The notes under the pieces: generated by a model
Told to the model about the DNA's origin: nothing
The model's database searches: none
What the model saw: the letters and a program-made list of their open reading frames with translations, nothing else
Position numbers and translations under genes: made by a program
Assembly: GCF_014646295.1 (NCBI RefSeq)
Contig: NZ_BMNE01000002.1
Location: 807,440 to 871,439 of the forward strand
Direction of reading: 5' to 3'
From: Nocardia rhizosphaerihabitans
Lineage (GTDB): Bacteria > Actinomycetota > Actinomycetes > Mycobacteriales > Mycobacteriaceae
Length of the DNA: 64,000 bases
Shown here: positions 26,101 through 34,629 of the stretch, one piece after another
Layout of the letters: the number at the start of each line of letters is the position of its first letter
Numbering within the stretch: position 1 is the first letter of the stretch

Positions 26101-26597
26101 TCCGCGGCCATCTGCTGAACCTCGGCGTACTTCTTGCGTTGTACCTCGGCCGGGACCGGGCGCGGGATCAGCGAGGTGTCGAACCGCTGCCCGTCGAACG
26201 GCTTGCCTTCCTCGGTGCGCGCGTAGGTGCGGCCCAGCCAATACAGCACATGGAACAGCTCGCCGACCGCGTTCACTGCATCCTGCGCAGGCACCTCACC
26301 CGAGCGATGCACCGCGACATTCCCGCGCCGCCGCACCACATCCATCTTCGTGACGATCACCGACCCTGCCACCTGCACCAGGGTCGGTTCCTTGAGCTTG
26401 GCGTTCAAATCATCGCGATACGGCATCCGCAACGTGTCATCGGCCTTGAACACCCAGTTGACCGCCAACTCCAACGCCCGCCGCGCGAAGAAGCACGCCA
26501 CCCGCGGATCACCCACCGCGCTCCGCTCCGCACGCGCAGCCTCGGTGAACAGGTCCGGCCACTCGGCTTGCAGGAAGTCGAAGTTGCTCTTGGCCAC
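23133..26597 (-). CDS. hsdR: Type I restriction enzyme R subunit (HsdR)
   Basis: A 1154-residue motor-nuclease subunit that moves DNA and cuts unmodified sequence. The N-terminal part (about 1-150) is a DUF4145-like helical domain, then a charged coiled coil (about 155-200). The nuclease domain follows, with Asp255 (KVDYVLW) and Glu270-Ala-Lys272 (VVEAK) of the PD-(D/E)xK site. The helicase part has Walker A MATGTGKT (about 383-390), DEAH in VIDEAHRS, GLTATP and QMIGRGTRL. The C-terminal domain contacts the methylase. All key residues are present, so it should be active. It starts 14 bases after hsdS. Confidence 0.93.
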   Translation of the reverse strand: MAKSNFDFLQAEWPDLFTEAARAERSAVGDPRVACFFARRALELAVNWVFKADDTLRMPYRDDLNAKLKEPTLVQVAGSVIVTKMDVVRRRGNVAVHRSGEVPAQDAVNAVGELFHVLYWLGRTYARTEEGKPFDGQRFDTSLIPRPVPAEVQRKKYAEVQQMAADFAAQQAELATERKQRKELDDEVKRLRAEVKAAKVANATVPDHHDYSEAQTRTQLIDLLLMEAGWALNGPDDREYPVTGMPTDSGKGKVDYVLWDDNGKPLAVVEAKRTSKSVESGKYQASLYADALEQQHGQRPIIFYTNGYETQIWDDAFYPPRPVQGFFTKDQLRLLIQRRARRKTLATEPVNEIIAGRHYQKRAIGRIGDAFEKDKQRQALLVMATGTGKTRTVIALVDQLIRAGWVKRVLFLADRQVLVSQATNAFKTHLPSVPTVNLLTEKDNNARVYVSTYPTMLNLINEIDDTEQRRFGPGYFDLVVIDEAHRSVYQKYGVIFEHFDSLLVGLTATPKDEIDRNTYRLFHLEEGVPTDAYDLKQAVEEGYLVAPEAKSVPLKFLRTGIRYNELSEDEKEYWEDLEWRDDEDIPDSVDAHALNSFLFNHDTIDQMLLVLMEQGDRVADGERIGKTIIFARNNRHAELIVQRFRVLYPDLPGDFIEMITHSVSHAQSLIDKFENPGKAPHIAVSVDMLDTGLDVPAVANLVFAKAVRTSTKYWQMIGRGTRLCPDLYAPNKDKERFLVFDLCQNVEYFNQDLPTAEGRTHASMSEKVFAARADLLRDIDQLQPPGGRPAEIPDREPMDLPDVRWQLAEHLRVEVAGMDTRNVEVRKQLQHVEKYAELGSWDIVTPEIRVEVGALAGLPTQFRDDDPSPAAKRFDLLAYRLQLARLTGDTGYDALREKVQEIASALLDPGLNTITAIRQRHDFLEDVAGDAWWEDVTVAMLETLRRRLRGLVKAIPPKGAQNPLYTDFQDELGEVADVEMTVLPGGGKGLARFESKVRTYMRSHEDKLAVQKLLRNKQITSDDLAELEQIFLDNSFGTAEDIEHAASTHGGLGLFLRSLVGLDATAAAAEFDEFHTGRNLTANQLHYLKLLVDFLTKNGVIDVGALYEPPFKSVAPSGPEDIFSEEDVDRIVAIVKNIRTTALADRQARAVAQG

Positions 26598-26611
26598 GAA
26601 AGGTCCTCCCC

Positions 26612-27820
26612 TTAAAGATCTTTCAGGTCATCTTGCCAGAGTTCCCCGCGGAAGGCGCGGAACTGGATGGAGGCGAAGAGGGTGTCTAGTCGGCGGAGAT
26701 GTCGTTCCGCAGTGGATCGCGCTTCTCGGATTTGCCGGATGCGCTGCGCGTAGCTTTCTTGCAATCGCAGAGGTGGGAGGGCGACAGGAAGAGACTTGAT
26801 AATGCCCATGTTCAGTCCGGACATGATCGCCCCCTTTGCGGTCTGTCGAAGGTACTGTTGCGCGATCGGGTGCTGAAGAAAGTAGCTGTGAAGGTATTCG
26901 GGTAGACACGCGCGCTGATCTAGCGTAATGCAGCAAAGGTGCTTGGTGTTGATGGCAGTAGGAATATCGTCTGGTACAACCGCGCAACGCCCGCAGGTTC
27001 CCATGATTGTGATCAGCACGTCGCCGGGGAATACGGTGTAGCGCTGGAGCTGTCGGTACTTCGTATCTGTAATGTACCGTGACTTGCCCCATTTGAATTC
27101 GTTATCGACAGCGTTATCAATGCCGAGAACTGGTACTCCTTCATCTACGAATTCCTCGTGTAGAAGCTGGCTTCCGAAAGGCCCGGTGCGGATGGAGTTC
27201 TTGGTTTTTGCAGCGAGTTCCTCGACAGTGGTCGATTGGAGCTCTGAACTTGCGCTGCTAAACATGTCGAGGAAGATCGATTGAGTGAGGTCGTCGAGGA
27301 GGGAGATGGACTTCCGTCGCTTCCCCCGCAGCGCATCCACCTGATCCAGCACCTCCGCAATTCGCCGCTGCTCATGCATTGCGGGCAGTGGCACTGCGAT
27401 TCGAGCCACGAATGCGGGTCGGGCTCGGAGCAGTGAGCCGCCGACGCCAGCCACGGTGTTCATGAACTGTCGATGGAATGCGTCGCTCATGAGGAGATGG
27501 CGCAAGTAGTTCGGATCGAAGGTGTTTGATCGGAAGATAATCCACTCGCCCGAGGCGATCAGCCGGGAACCGGTGTGAGGGCTGACTATCCAAGCCCGGC
27601 GGATATGAGGAACGATCTTCGAAAGGAGAACGTCGCCGCCTTGGACTATCTGCTTGGTTGATCCGATTTGTGCTCCGGCCGTAATATCTGGTTGTCCCGC
27701 GTCGTATGCCGGGATGCTGTACAGCTCAAATATCTCATCGGGATGCTTTGCTGGGTCGACGCTACCGGCGCGGCTGACCATAATTTCCGATAGCTCGACG
27801 GATGTGGCAGATGTTGTCAT
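26612..27820 (-). CDS. hsdS: Type I restriction-modification specificity subunit (HsdS)
   Basis: A 402-residue DNA-recognition subunit with two target-recognition domains (about 1-140 and 190-335). Each is followed by a conserved helical spacer: MHEQRRIAEVLDQVDALR near 150-190, and LRLQESYAQRIRQIREAR near 345-390. The recognition sequence cannot be read from the protein. It overlaps the hsdM stop by four bases. Base composition is visibly lower in GC than in the neighbours, as usual for horizontally exchanged hsdS genes. Confidence 0.92.
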   Translation of the reverse strand: MTTSATSVELSEIMVSRAGSVDPAKHPDEIFELYSIPAYDAGQPDITAGAQIGSTKQIVQGGDVLLSKIVPHIRRAWIVSPHTGSRLIASGEWIIFRSNTFDPNYLRHLLMSDAFHRQFMNTVAGVGGSLLRARPAFVARIAVPLPAMHEQRRIAEVLDQVDALRGKRRKSISLLDDLTQSIFLDMFSSASSELQSTTVEELAAKTKNSIRTGPFGSQLLHEEFVDEGVPVLGIDNAVDNEFKWGKSRYITDTKYRQLQRYTVFPGDVLITIMGTCGRCAVVPDDIPTAINTKHLCCITLDQRACLPEYLHSYFLQHPIAQQYLRQTAKGAIMSGLNMGIIKSLPVALPPLRLQESYAQRIRQIREARSTAERHLRRLDTLFASIQFRAFRGELWQDDLKDL

Positions 27821-29322
27821 GCCAGCAGGCCCTTCAGGTCGGAAAGGCCTTGCTGAATCTCCGACTCGATCAACTCCAACTCTTCGATGATCTCCAGCGG
27901 CGGCCGGTGCTCCGCTTCCTCGTGGACGATCTCCTTGTACCGGTTGAGGCTGAGGTCATAGTCCTGGGCGGCGACGTCGGCCTTCGGCACGCAGAAGCTC
28001 TGTTCGGTGCGGGCGCGCTCGCGTTCGGTCGTGGTTCGCTGGGACCAGCGGGCGAGAACATCGGGGAGGTTGTTCTTGGTGTGCTCATTCGCAGTGAGAG
28101 TGGCACCCACGCCGAGCTTTTCGTCGGCGAGCAGAGGGTTGCGTTTGTCGTCGAGGCTGAATCCGTCGGCGGCGACGTCGTAGAACCACACCTGGTCGGT
28201 CTCGTCATCCTTGGTGAAGAACAGGACTGCCGTCGAGACACCGGCGTAGGGCTTGAATACGCCCGAGGGCAGTTTGACCACGGCGTCGAGGCCGTGCTCT
28301 TCAACGAGAAGCTTGCGCAAATCCTTGTGCGCCTTGGTCGAACCGAACAGCACGCCGTCGGGAACGATCACCGCCGCCCGCCCACCGGTCTTGAGTAGGC
28401 GCAAGAACAGTGCGAGGAAGAGCAGCTCCGTCTTCTTCGTCTTCACTACCTGGAGCAGATCCTTGGCGGTGGTTTCGAAGTCGAGGCTGCCTGCGAACGG
28501 TGGGTTGGCGAGGATCATCGAGTAGCGACCGGCTTCGCTGGCAACGGACTCGGCGAGGGAGTCGCGGTAGCGGATGTCGGGGTGCTCGATCTGGTGCATG
28601 AGCATGTTCATGCTGGCGATGCGCAGCATGGTGGAGTCGAAGTCGAAACCGTGGAACATGCTGCGGTGGAAGTGATCCTGCTGTGCGGAGTCGAGCAGGG
28701 CGTCGCGGTGGGTGTGCTGGATGTACTCGGCGGCGCCGACGAGGAAGCCTGCGCTGCCGCACGCCGGATCGCAGATCTCGTCGTTGGGGCCGGGCGCCAT
28801 CATCGCGACCATGAGGTCGATGATGTGGCGTGGGGTGCGGAACTGACCGTTCTGGCCCGCGGTGGCGATCTTGGACAGCATGTACTCGTACAGGTCGCCC
28901 TTGACGTCGCCGTCGCCGAGCGGCAGTTCGTCGAGCATGTCGACGGCCTTGGTGAGCAGGCTCGCCGTCGGGATCGTGAACCGGGCGTCCTTCATGTGCT
29001 CGCCGTAGGTGGACTCTTCGCCACCGAGCAGCCGCAACCAGGGGAACACGTCGTCGCGGACGGTCCGCAGCAGCTGATCCGGCCCCAGTTCCCGGAACTT
29101 CGACCAGCGCAGCGAGTCGGTATCGGCGTCGTAGATCGGGTTCTCGATCGGCCGCCCGCTGCGGTTGGCCTTGCGCTCCTTGCCGGTCTGTAGCTCGTCC
29201 AGGCGCTTGAGGAACATCAGGTAGGTGATCTGCTCGATCACCTCCAGCGGATTCGAGATACCGCCCGACCAGAACGCGTCCCACAGCCGGTCGATCTTGC
29301 TCCGCACGTCCCCTGTAATCAT
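27817..29322 (-). CDS. hsdM: Type I restriction-modification DNA methyltransferase (HsdM)
   Basis: A 501-residue N6-adenine methylase subunit. The N-terminal helical domain is normal (NPLEVIEQITYLMFLKRLDEL). The SAM-binding motif is DPACGSAGFLV and the catalytic motif is NPPF within LANPPFAG. It is the first gene of the hsdM-hsdS-hsdR transcript, which protects the host before the nuclease is made. The start at 29322 lies next to a candidate -10 element, so the transcript may be nearly leaderless. Confidence 0.93.
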   Translation of the reverse strand: MITGDVRSKIDRLWDAFWSGGISNPLEVIEQITYLMFLKRLDELQTGKERKANRSGRPIENPIYDADTDSLRWSKFRELGPDQLLRTVRDDVFPWLRLLGGEESTYGEHMKDARFTIPTASLLTKAVDMLDELPLGDGDVKGDLYEYMLSKIATAGQNGQFRTPRHIIDLMVAMMAPGPNDEICDPACGSAGFLVGAAEYIQHTHRDALLDSAQQDHFHRSMFHGFDFDSTMLRIASMNMLMHQIEHPDIRYRDSLAESVASEAGRYSMILANPPFAGSLDFETTAKDLLQVVKTKKTELLFLALFLRLLKTGGRAAVIVPDGVLFGSTKAHKDLRKLLVEEHGLDAVVKLPSGVFKPYAGVSTAVLFFTKDDETDQVWFYDVAADGFSLDDKRNPLLADEKLGVGATLTANEHTKNNLPDVLARWSQRTTTERERARTEQSFCVPKADVAAQDYDLSLNRYKEIVHEEAEHRPPLEIIEELELIESEIQQGLSDLKGLLA

Positions 29323-29331
29323 GCCGATGAG

Positions 29332-29365
29332 GTTATAGGAGGGCGGTGACTCGACTCTGCAGAGT
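29332..29365. promoter_or_regulatory. hsdM promoter region with a 12-base palindrome
   Basis: On the minus strand TATAAC (29332-29337) lies ten bases before the hsdM ATG and could be a -10 element. ACTCTGCAGAGT at 29354-29365 is a perfect palindrome, placed about where the -35 element would be. The divergent gene encodes an XRE-type protein, so control of both transcripts from here is possible. Confidence 0.4.
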
Positions 29366-29508
29366 GGAAGATCGGCCGCCGCTCGGAGGGGCCAACGGAC
29401 ACCCCGAGGTGCGCCTAGCTCGTGAAAGCGGAGACAAGATGCCGCTCATCTGTTCGAATGGTCGACAACGGGGAATCTCGACGGGAACTGGCTGGGCAGG
29501 AGCCGATC

Positions 29509-30948
29509 GTGGATGGGGTGCGAGCGTCGGAGTGGTTGCATCGTGACGGAGACGGGGTCGCGGCGCGCACCGTAGGCCAGATCGTGCGTGAGTATCGACT
29601 CGCTGGCGGGTCCAATCAGGCAGCAATCGCTGACGCGTTGGGAATCACCCAGCAGTTCCTGAGCCAGGTCGAGAAGGGAACTCGCAAGGCAACGCTGGAG
29701 CAACGGCAGGGGTTTGCTCGGGTACTGGGAATTCCGCCCGAGGAACTGGGTATCGCGAGCCGCGTTCACGGACGCGCAGACACCAACGGCACCCCAGCGG
29801 TGTCCACGAGTCGAGGCCGATGGCGAGTCCAGCGTCACTGGATGAACCAGCACCGCCACGATCTGGCAAAGCTTGCGACCCAGTGGTACCCGGCCGAGCA
29901 TCGTGTATCGAGGACCTCGCTGATCACCCGTGATGGGTGGATGCCCTCCGCACCCGTGGATCTGGATTCGCTCCACCTAGAACTGGACGAAGGACCGCGG
30001 GCTGTCGGGATCACTGGAGCCGAAGCTGAGACCGCGCCCGTTCGTCCCCTACGCGCTCCCGGACTCGCCTTCGAGACGTATTCCGCCGCGGTCAAGCATC
30101 TTGATCCACCGCAGCTGTTCGAGTCGAGGCCGAGCTACCGGTATCTCGGCGGCACTGTCACCGCTGGTGCGTTGGATTTTGGGCTGGCAACCTACTTCGA
30201 CAAGCTCGATGTCAGCGAGGCGCTGGCACATGAACTGGCTGCTGCGTATCTGGCTCATCCGACCACCATCATCTCAGACATGAAGGGCCGCTTACGCTTC
30301 CGCGAGCTCATCGGTGACCCTTTCGATCCGGCACGCCGCGCAATCATCCCGGCCGTCACCACGTTGACGATTCGGTTGCGCAGGTTCCCGGCACCGCCGT
30401 CGTTCCTCTTGCATTGGCGAGATCCGTCGCGCGTTGCCACCGCAGCCGGTGTCTACGATGTGATACCGGCAGGCGAGTTCCAGCCGTCGAGTATTTCGCT
30501 GTGGGATCGCCGCAACGACTTCTCCATCTGGCGCAATATGGTCCGCGAGTACTCAGAGGAGGTGCTTGGCTATCCCGAGCACGATGGGACTCGAAGCGCC
30601 CCGATCGACTATGCCGAGTGGCCGTTCTACCAGAACCTCTCCGCCGCTCGTGACCAGGGCAAAGTGACGGCGCATCTACTTGGATTCGGTCTCGATGCAC
30701 TGACGTTGGCGGCGACATTGCTGACGGTTGTCGTCATCGATAATGACGTCTTCGAAGAGTTTTTCGGCGCTGCGGTGCAGTTCAACGAGGAGGGCGAGGT
30801 GGTCGGTGTCGGTGATGGTCGAGCCGCCGACGGCGTGCCCTTCACCGAGGACTCGGTGGCGCGGATGCTGGAGTCTGAACCGATGGCCGCGCCGGGAGCA
30901 GCATGTCTGGCGCTGGCATGGCAGCATCGACACAGCTTGATCAGCTGA
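29509..30948 (+). CDS. XRE HTH protein with a Nudix-like C-terminal region
   Basis: About 479 residues. The N-terminal XRE domain reads TVGQIVREYRLAGGSNQAAI and DALGITQQFLSQVEKGTRK. The remaining 350 residues include FLLHWRDPS, YDVIPAGEFQPS and NMVREYSEEVLG, which looks like a slightly altered Nudix box (REuxEExG with one extra residue). GTG 29509 is preferred because AGGAG precedes it; GTG 29422 is the longest option. It is the first of six same-strand genes and is followed after 18 bases by an HTH-less paralogue. It could be a ligand-sensing regulator of the cluster or a controller of the divergent hsd genes. I know no characterised member. Confidence 0.75.
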   Translation: MDGVRASEWLHRDGDGVAARTVGQIVREYRLAGGSNQAAIADALGITQQFLSQVEKGTRKATLEQRQGFARVLGIPPEELGIASRVHGRADTNGTPAVSTSRGRWRVQRHWMNQHRHDLAKLATQWYPAEHRVSRTSLITRDGWMPSAPVDLDSLHLELDEGPRAVGITGAEAETAPVRPLRAPGLAFETYSAAVKHLDPPQLFESRPSYRYLGGTVTAGALDFGLATYFDKLDVSEALAHELAAAYLAHPTTIISDMKGRLRFRELIGDPFDPARRAIIPAVTTLTIRLRRFPAPPSFLLHWRDPSRVATAAGVYDVIPAGEFQPSSISLWDRRNDFSIWRNMVREYSEEVLGYPEHDGTRSAPIDYAEWPFYQNLSAARDQGKVTAHLLGFGLDALTLAATLLTVVVIDNDVFEEFFGAAVQFNEEGEVVGVGDGRAADGVPFTEDSVARMLESEPMAAPGAACLALAWQHRHSLIS

Positions 30949-30966
30949 GACGAAGCCGGAGATGCT

Positions 30967-32076
30967 ATGCCCACGCAATCGCGCACGTTGACCGACAGCG
31001 AGCAAGCCTGGGCTCGAACACGTTCTTATCTCCGTGAGCACCGAACCGAACTGGACCTCGCTGCTGCGCGCGAGTACGCAGGAACGGACCGCGTGGTCGG
31101 TTCTCCGCTCCTCGCGCGACGTGAGTGGATTCCGGCCTCGCCTATCCCGGTGGGTGATATTGCGTTGGAATGGTCACCCACGGAGGCTCTGTCGTCGCCC
31201 GCCGATTCGCGGCGGAGTTCCGTCCTGCCTAGGCGTGCCGATGGTGGACAGTATGAGACATATTCCACAGCGGTTGGTGAGATAGCAGCGCCAGCCATCT
31301 TCGAGAATCGGCCGACCTACCGTTTGCTCCACGCTGATCTAGCTGGTCGAATGCCGACTTTACGATTCGGGTTGGGGCATTACTTCGACAGCGTGGATGT
31401 GGGCGAAGCGGCTGCGCACGAGTTCGCGGTGGCCTATCGCGACGGAGCGGTCGCGCCGGGGGTGCGCGCTGCGATCACAGACCCCTGTGACCTCGGGCAG
31501 CGGTTCGCGAATCTTGCAATCAGCACGCTCACGATCCGGCGGGACGTTGATACCGGCGAGCGGACGTTCCTGCTGCATTGGCGGGACCCGAACAAGGTTG
31601 GACATGCCGGCGGGATGTACCAGGTAGTCCCGGTGGGCATCTTCCAGCCCTCGGGATACGCCGAGTGGAATGTCGAGAATGACTTCTCGCTGTGGCACAA
31701 CATGATTCGTGAGTTCGCAGAAGAGCTGTGCGGGAGCGATGAGGATCATGGCAGCGAGCAGGCCCCGATCCGCTACGAGTCGTGGGACTTTGCGTCGAGG
31801 CTTACAGACGGTGTCGAAGACGGATCGGTAGCGGCATACTGTCTCGGACTCGGCGTCGATCCGCTGAGCTTTGCCACGGATCTGTTGACAGCCGTTGTGA
31901 TCGACGGCCCGCTCTTCGACGAGCTGTTCGACGGGATTGGCGCCGACAACGACGAGGGGCGAGTGCTCGAGTTGCAGCCTTTCACCACGGAGCGGATCGA
32001 GCAGATCCTCGCTGAGGTTCCGATGCAGGCCGCCGGCGTCGCAGCTCTCCGACTGGCGATCGCCCACCTGTCCTGA
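30967..32076 (+). CDS. HTH-less paralogue with the same Nudix-like region
   Basis: A 369-residue protein that matches the C-terminal region of the preceding protein. Shared stretches include YETYS(T/A)AV, an ENRPTYR / ESRPSYR segment, YFD(S/K)(V/L)DV, FLLHWRDP, Y(Q/D)V(V/I)P and NDFS(L/I)W then (R)EF/YxEE. It lacks the DNA-binding domain. The two may form a heteromer, with this one as an enzyme or sensor partner. The Nudix-like box reads IREFAEELCG. Function is not established; a nucleotide or nucleotide-sugar ligand is a guess from the Nudix resemblance. Confidence 0.72.
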   Translation: MPTQSRTLTDSEQAWARTRSYLREHRTELDLAAAREYAGTDRVVGSPLLARREWIPASPIPVGDIALEWSPTEALSSPADSRRSSVLPRRADGGQYETYSTAVGEIAAPAIFENRPTYRLLHADLAGRMPTLRFGLGHYFDSVDVGEAAAHEFAVAYRDGAVAPGVRAAITDPCDLGQRFANLAISTLTIRRDVDTGERTFLLHWRDPNKVGHAGGMYQVVPVGIFQPSGYAEWNVENDFSLWHNMIREFAEELCGSDEDHGSEQAPIRYESWDFASRLTDGVEDGSVAAYCLGLGVDPLSFATDLLTAVVIDGPLFDELFDGIGADNDEGRVLELQPFTTERIEQILAEVPMQAAGVAALRLAIAHLS

Positions 32077-32082
32077 CCTCGA

Positions 32083-32113
32083 TACAACAGCCTGTTGTAC
32101 AGCAGCCTGTTGT
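32083..32113. promoter_or_regulatory. Tandem palindromes before the decarboxylase gene
   Basis: TACAACA-GCC-TGTTGTA at 32083-32099 is perfect. It runs directly into ACAGCA-GCC-TGTTGT at 32099-32113, the same dyad with one mismatch, 15 bases further. They lie in the only sizeable gap inside the cluster, 37 bases before the decarboxylase start. They are a likely operator for the HTH protein at 29509-30948. Confidence 0.65.
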
Positions 32114-32149
32114 TGGAACTCAGCACCGCGCCGGAGAGACGCTGGGGCA

Positions 32150-33715
32150 GTGAATAATTCAGAGAACAGGGCGACCGGTTCCGCGGTCGCGGTAGGTGCG
32201 ACACAGCTGGAACGGGCCGGCTTCGACCCCGGGAGTGAGGCTCCCATCGCTCTGCTGCACCGGGCTGTCGACGTCGGATTGCGGTTCAAGAACAACCCCG
32301 AGATCTTCGGTCGGCGCATGACCACGTGCGAGATTCGAGACACTCTGCTTACCGACCTCCCAGTAGAGCCCACGCGCGGGGAGGAGGTCATGTCCGAGTT
32401 CATGGACCGCGTTTTGCCGCTGTGCAAGAACGAGGCCTCGCCGCGGTTCATGGGTTTCGGGGATACCGGCGACGATCCACTGGCGTTGACCGGCAGTGTG
32501 CTGGCGGCACTGACACAGCAGAACATGATCAATCAGTCGTTCGACAGCCCGAGTGCGACGTTTGTCGAAATCTCGGTGTTGCGGTGGCTGCGTGACCTGC
32601 TCGGATACCGGAATCCGCCGGTCGACGATGTGCGCACGGTGTGGGATGTGGGCGGCATGATCACTCCGGGAGGCACAACTAGCAATACCGTGGCGATGAT
32701 GCTGGCCCGGGAAGCGAAAGCGCCGGGCACGATGCAGACGGGAGTAACCGACCCGGGTCGGCTGGCAGTGGTGGTTCCGAAAGGAATCGGGCACTACAGC
32801 GTGAAGGCGGCGTTGACGTGGATCGGATGCGGTGCACAGGTTATCGAGGTCGACACCGACGGATTCCGATATGACAAACCAGAACTTGCCCGCACGCTGC
32901 GGGAGCAGGGTGACCGGGTGATGGCGGTGGTCGCCTACGCCGGTGACAGTCGAACTCAGACGGTAGAAGATCTACGGGCGGTCCACGATCTCGTGCGGGC
33001 GGTCGATTCGAACATTTGGCTACACGCCGACGCGTGCTGGGGGCTGCTGGCGGCGTTCAGCCCGGCCCTGCGGCACAAGATCGACGGGATCGCCCAGTTC
33101 GACAGCATCACGGTGGATCCACACAAGATCATGGCGGTGCCCTACGGGCTGAGTGCGCTGCTGGTACGTGAGCCCGCTGCAGTGCGGTCGATCTCGACGT
33201 ACTCGGACCTGATCATGCAGGAGGACTTCGCTTTCGGGCAAGTCACTCCATTTCTCGGCACCAAGGGATGGATGTCGCTGAAGCTGTGGATGATGATGCT
33301 CGGCCGTGGCAGATCTGGGCTTGCGGAATTGGCTGACCACCGGTGCCACCTGGTCGCCAAGTTCGCCTCGTTGGTCGACGCACACCCCCGGCTGGTCCGT
33401 CTCAACGATCCCGACCTTGCGGCAGTCGTCTTCGCCTACTTGCCCGCAGGTATCAGGGCCGGAGGGCTCGACGAGGTCGGTCTTGCCCGCGTAAACCAAC
33501 TCAACCTCGCCATCCATGAGCGCATGCTCGCCGAAGGGCATTGGCACCTACACCAATTCAGTTTGCCCGACGACCTGGGCCGCCTCCGTAAGGGTGCAGT
33601 CGTGCATCCACTGCGGTTCATGGCCAACAACCCAGGGCTCACCGAATCCCACATGCACGACGTCCTCGCCTACCTCGACCATCTCGCTTCGGATCTGGAG
33701 GAACAAGCAGCATGA
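32150..33715 (+). CDS. PLP-dependent group II decarboxylase-like enzyme
   Basis: A 521-residue fold-type I PLP enzyme of the glutamate/aromatic-amino-acid decarboxylase group. It has TPGGTTSNTVAMMLAR (phosphate cup), HADACWG (Asp that binds the pyridine nitrogen) and DPHK with the Schiff-base lysine at residue 326. The amino acid used cannot be told from sequence; aspartate, glutamate, aromatic or basic amino acids are all possible. GTG 32150 was chosen because the upstream frame is low-quality. Its stop overlaps the methyltransferase start by four bases, so the two are coupled. Confidence 0.85.
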   Translation: MNNSENRATGSAVAVGATQLERAGFDPGSEAPIALLHRAVDVGLRFKNNPEIFGRRMTTCEIRDTLLTDLPVEPTRGEEVMSEFMDRVLPLCKNEASPRFMGFGDTGDDPLALTGSVLAALTQQNMINQSFDSPSATFVEISVLRWLRDLLGYRNPPVDDVRTVWDVGGMITPGGTTSNTVAMMLAREAKAPGTMQTGVTDPGRLAVVVPKGIGHYSVKAALTWIGCGAQVIEVDTDGFRYDKPELARTLREQGDRVMAVVAYAGDSRTQTVEDLRAVHDLVRAVDSNIWLHADACWGLLAAFSPALRHKIDGIAQFDSITVDPHKIMAVPYGLSALLVREPAAVRSISTYSDLIMQEDFAFGQVTPFLGTKGWMSLKLWMMMLGRGRSGLAELADHRCHLVAKFASLVDAHPRLVRLNDPDLAAVVFAYLPAGIRAGGLDEVGLARVNQLNLAIHERMLAEGHWHLHQFSLPDDLGRLRKGAVVHPLRFMANNPGLTESHMHDVLAYLDHLASDLEEQAA

Positions 33716-34629
33716 CGAACTCGAGTTTCCGTGCGGTGTACGAGACGGAAGGCACCTACGACAAGCTGCTGTTGCGGCACTTCTACGGCGGTACCGAAGA
33801 CATCGACCTGGTTGCAGACTGGCTCACAGCGCATTACGTGGCACCCAGCGGTGCGTTGAGGGTGGTCGAATTCGGTTGCGGCACAGGAAGAATTACGGAG
33901 GCGATCGCGCCGTACGCGGGCGACTTGATACTGGCCGACTACAGCACGACCATGGTGGCAGCGGTGGCCCAGAAGTTCCCCAACGCGCGAACGATCTGCG
34001 CTGACACGAGCGACGCTGTGACCTCGCTGCTGGCGGCAAACCGTCGGGCGAGCTTCGACCTGGTGTCGGCGTTCTGGTCGCTGAGTTACCCGATCGGCGA
34101 ATTCTTCGAGGAACTGTCGCCCGCTGGTGTGCGGCCGCGGCGCGACCAGGCTGTGGCCACGGGTCAGGCACGGAAGTTCGTGGGCGACCTCGTCAGTTTG
34201 GTTGCCCCTGGAGGTCATCTGCTGGCGATGTTGTTCGACGCTGAAAGCCCTGAACAGCAACTGGTGACCCGTGCCTGGGAAACGGTCGCTCCGTTTCCCG
34301 ACGGTGGCCGGGCATACACCCGGCACGTCCTTGTCGATGCGCTGCGCGACGCTGAGAACCGTGGTGACGGCACGTTGACCCACACCCGGCTCGGCGGTGT
34401 GGCGTGGGCGCCGTCGCGTGACGCTGCCCGTGAGTGGTTTTTCGGTGTCCATTTCAAGCACCACCCGCAGCTGCTCGGCGACCCTCAGCTCGAGGAGGCT
34501 GTGGAGGATTTCATCGACGAGTATCGAACACCGGAAGGTGGTGTCGCGTTGCCGAGCGGTGTTCATTTCATCGACTTCCACGCAGTCGCGCACCCCCACG
34601 CATCGCTTCCCGAGGAGTTGGCCTCGTGA
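33712..34629 (+). CDS. SAM-dependent methyltransferase
   Basis: A 305-residue class I methyltransferase. Motif I is VVEFGCGTGR (51-60), followed by LILADYSTTM and FDLVSAFWSLSYPIGE for motifs II to IV. The C-terminal third (GDPQLEEAVEDFIDEYRTP, LPSGVHFIDFHAV) is not a domain that I recognise and may bind the substrate. It is coupled by 4-base overlaps both to the decarboxylase before it and to the nucleotidyltransferase after it, so the three should act on one pathway. Confidence 0.83.
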   Translation: MTNSSFRAVYETEGTYDKLLLRHFYGGTEDIDLVADWLTAHYVAPSGALRVVEFGCGTGRITEAIAPYAGDLILADYSTTMVAAVAQKFPNARTICADTSDAVTSLLAANRRASFDLVSAFWSLSYPIGEFFEELSPAGVRPRRDQAVATGQARKFVGDLVSLVAPGGHLLAMLFDAESPEQQLVTRAWETVAPFPDGGRAYTRHVLVDALRDAENRGDGTLTHTRLGGVAWAPSRDAAREWFFGVHFKHHPQLLGDPQLEEAVEDFIDEYRTPEGGVALPSGVHFIDFHAVAHPHASLPEELAS

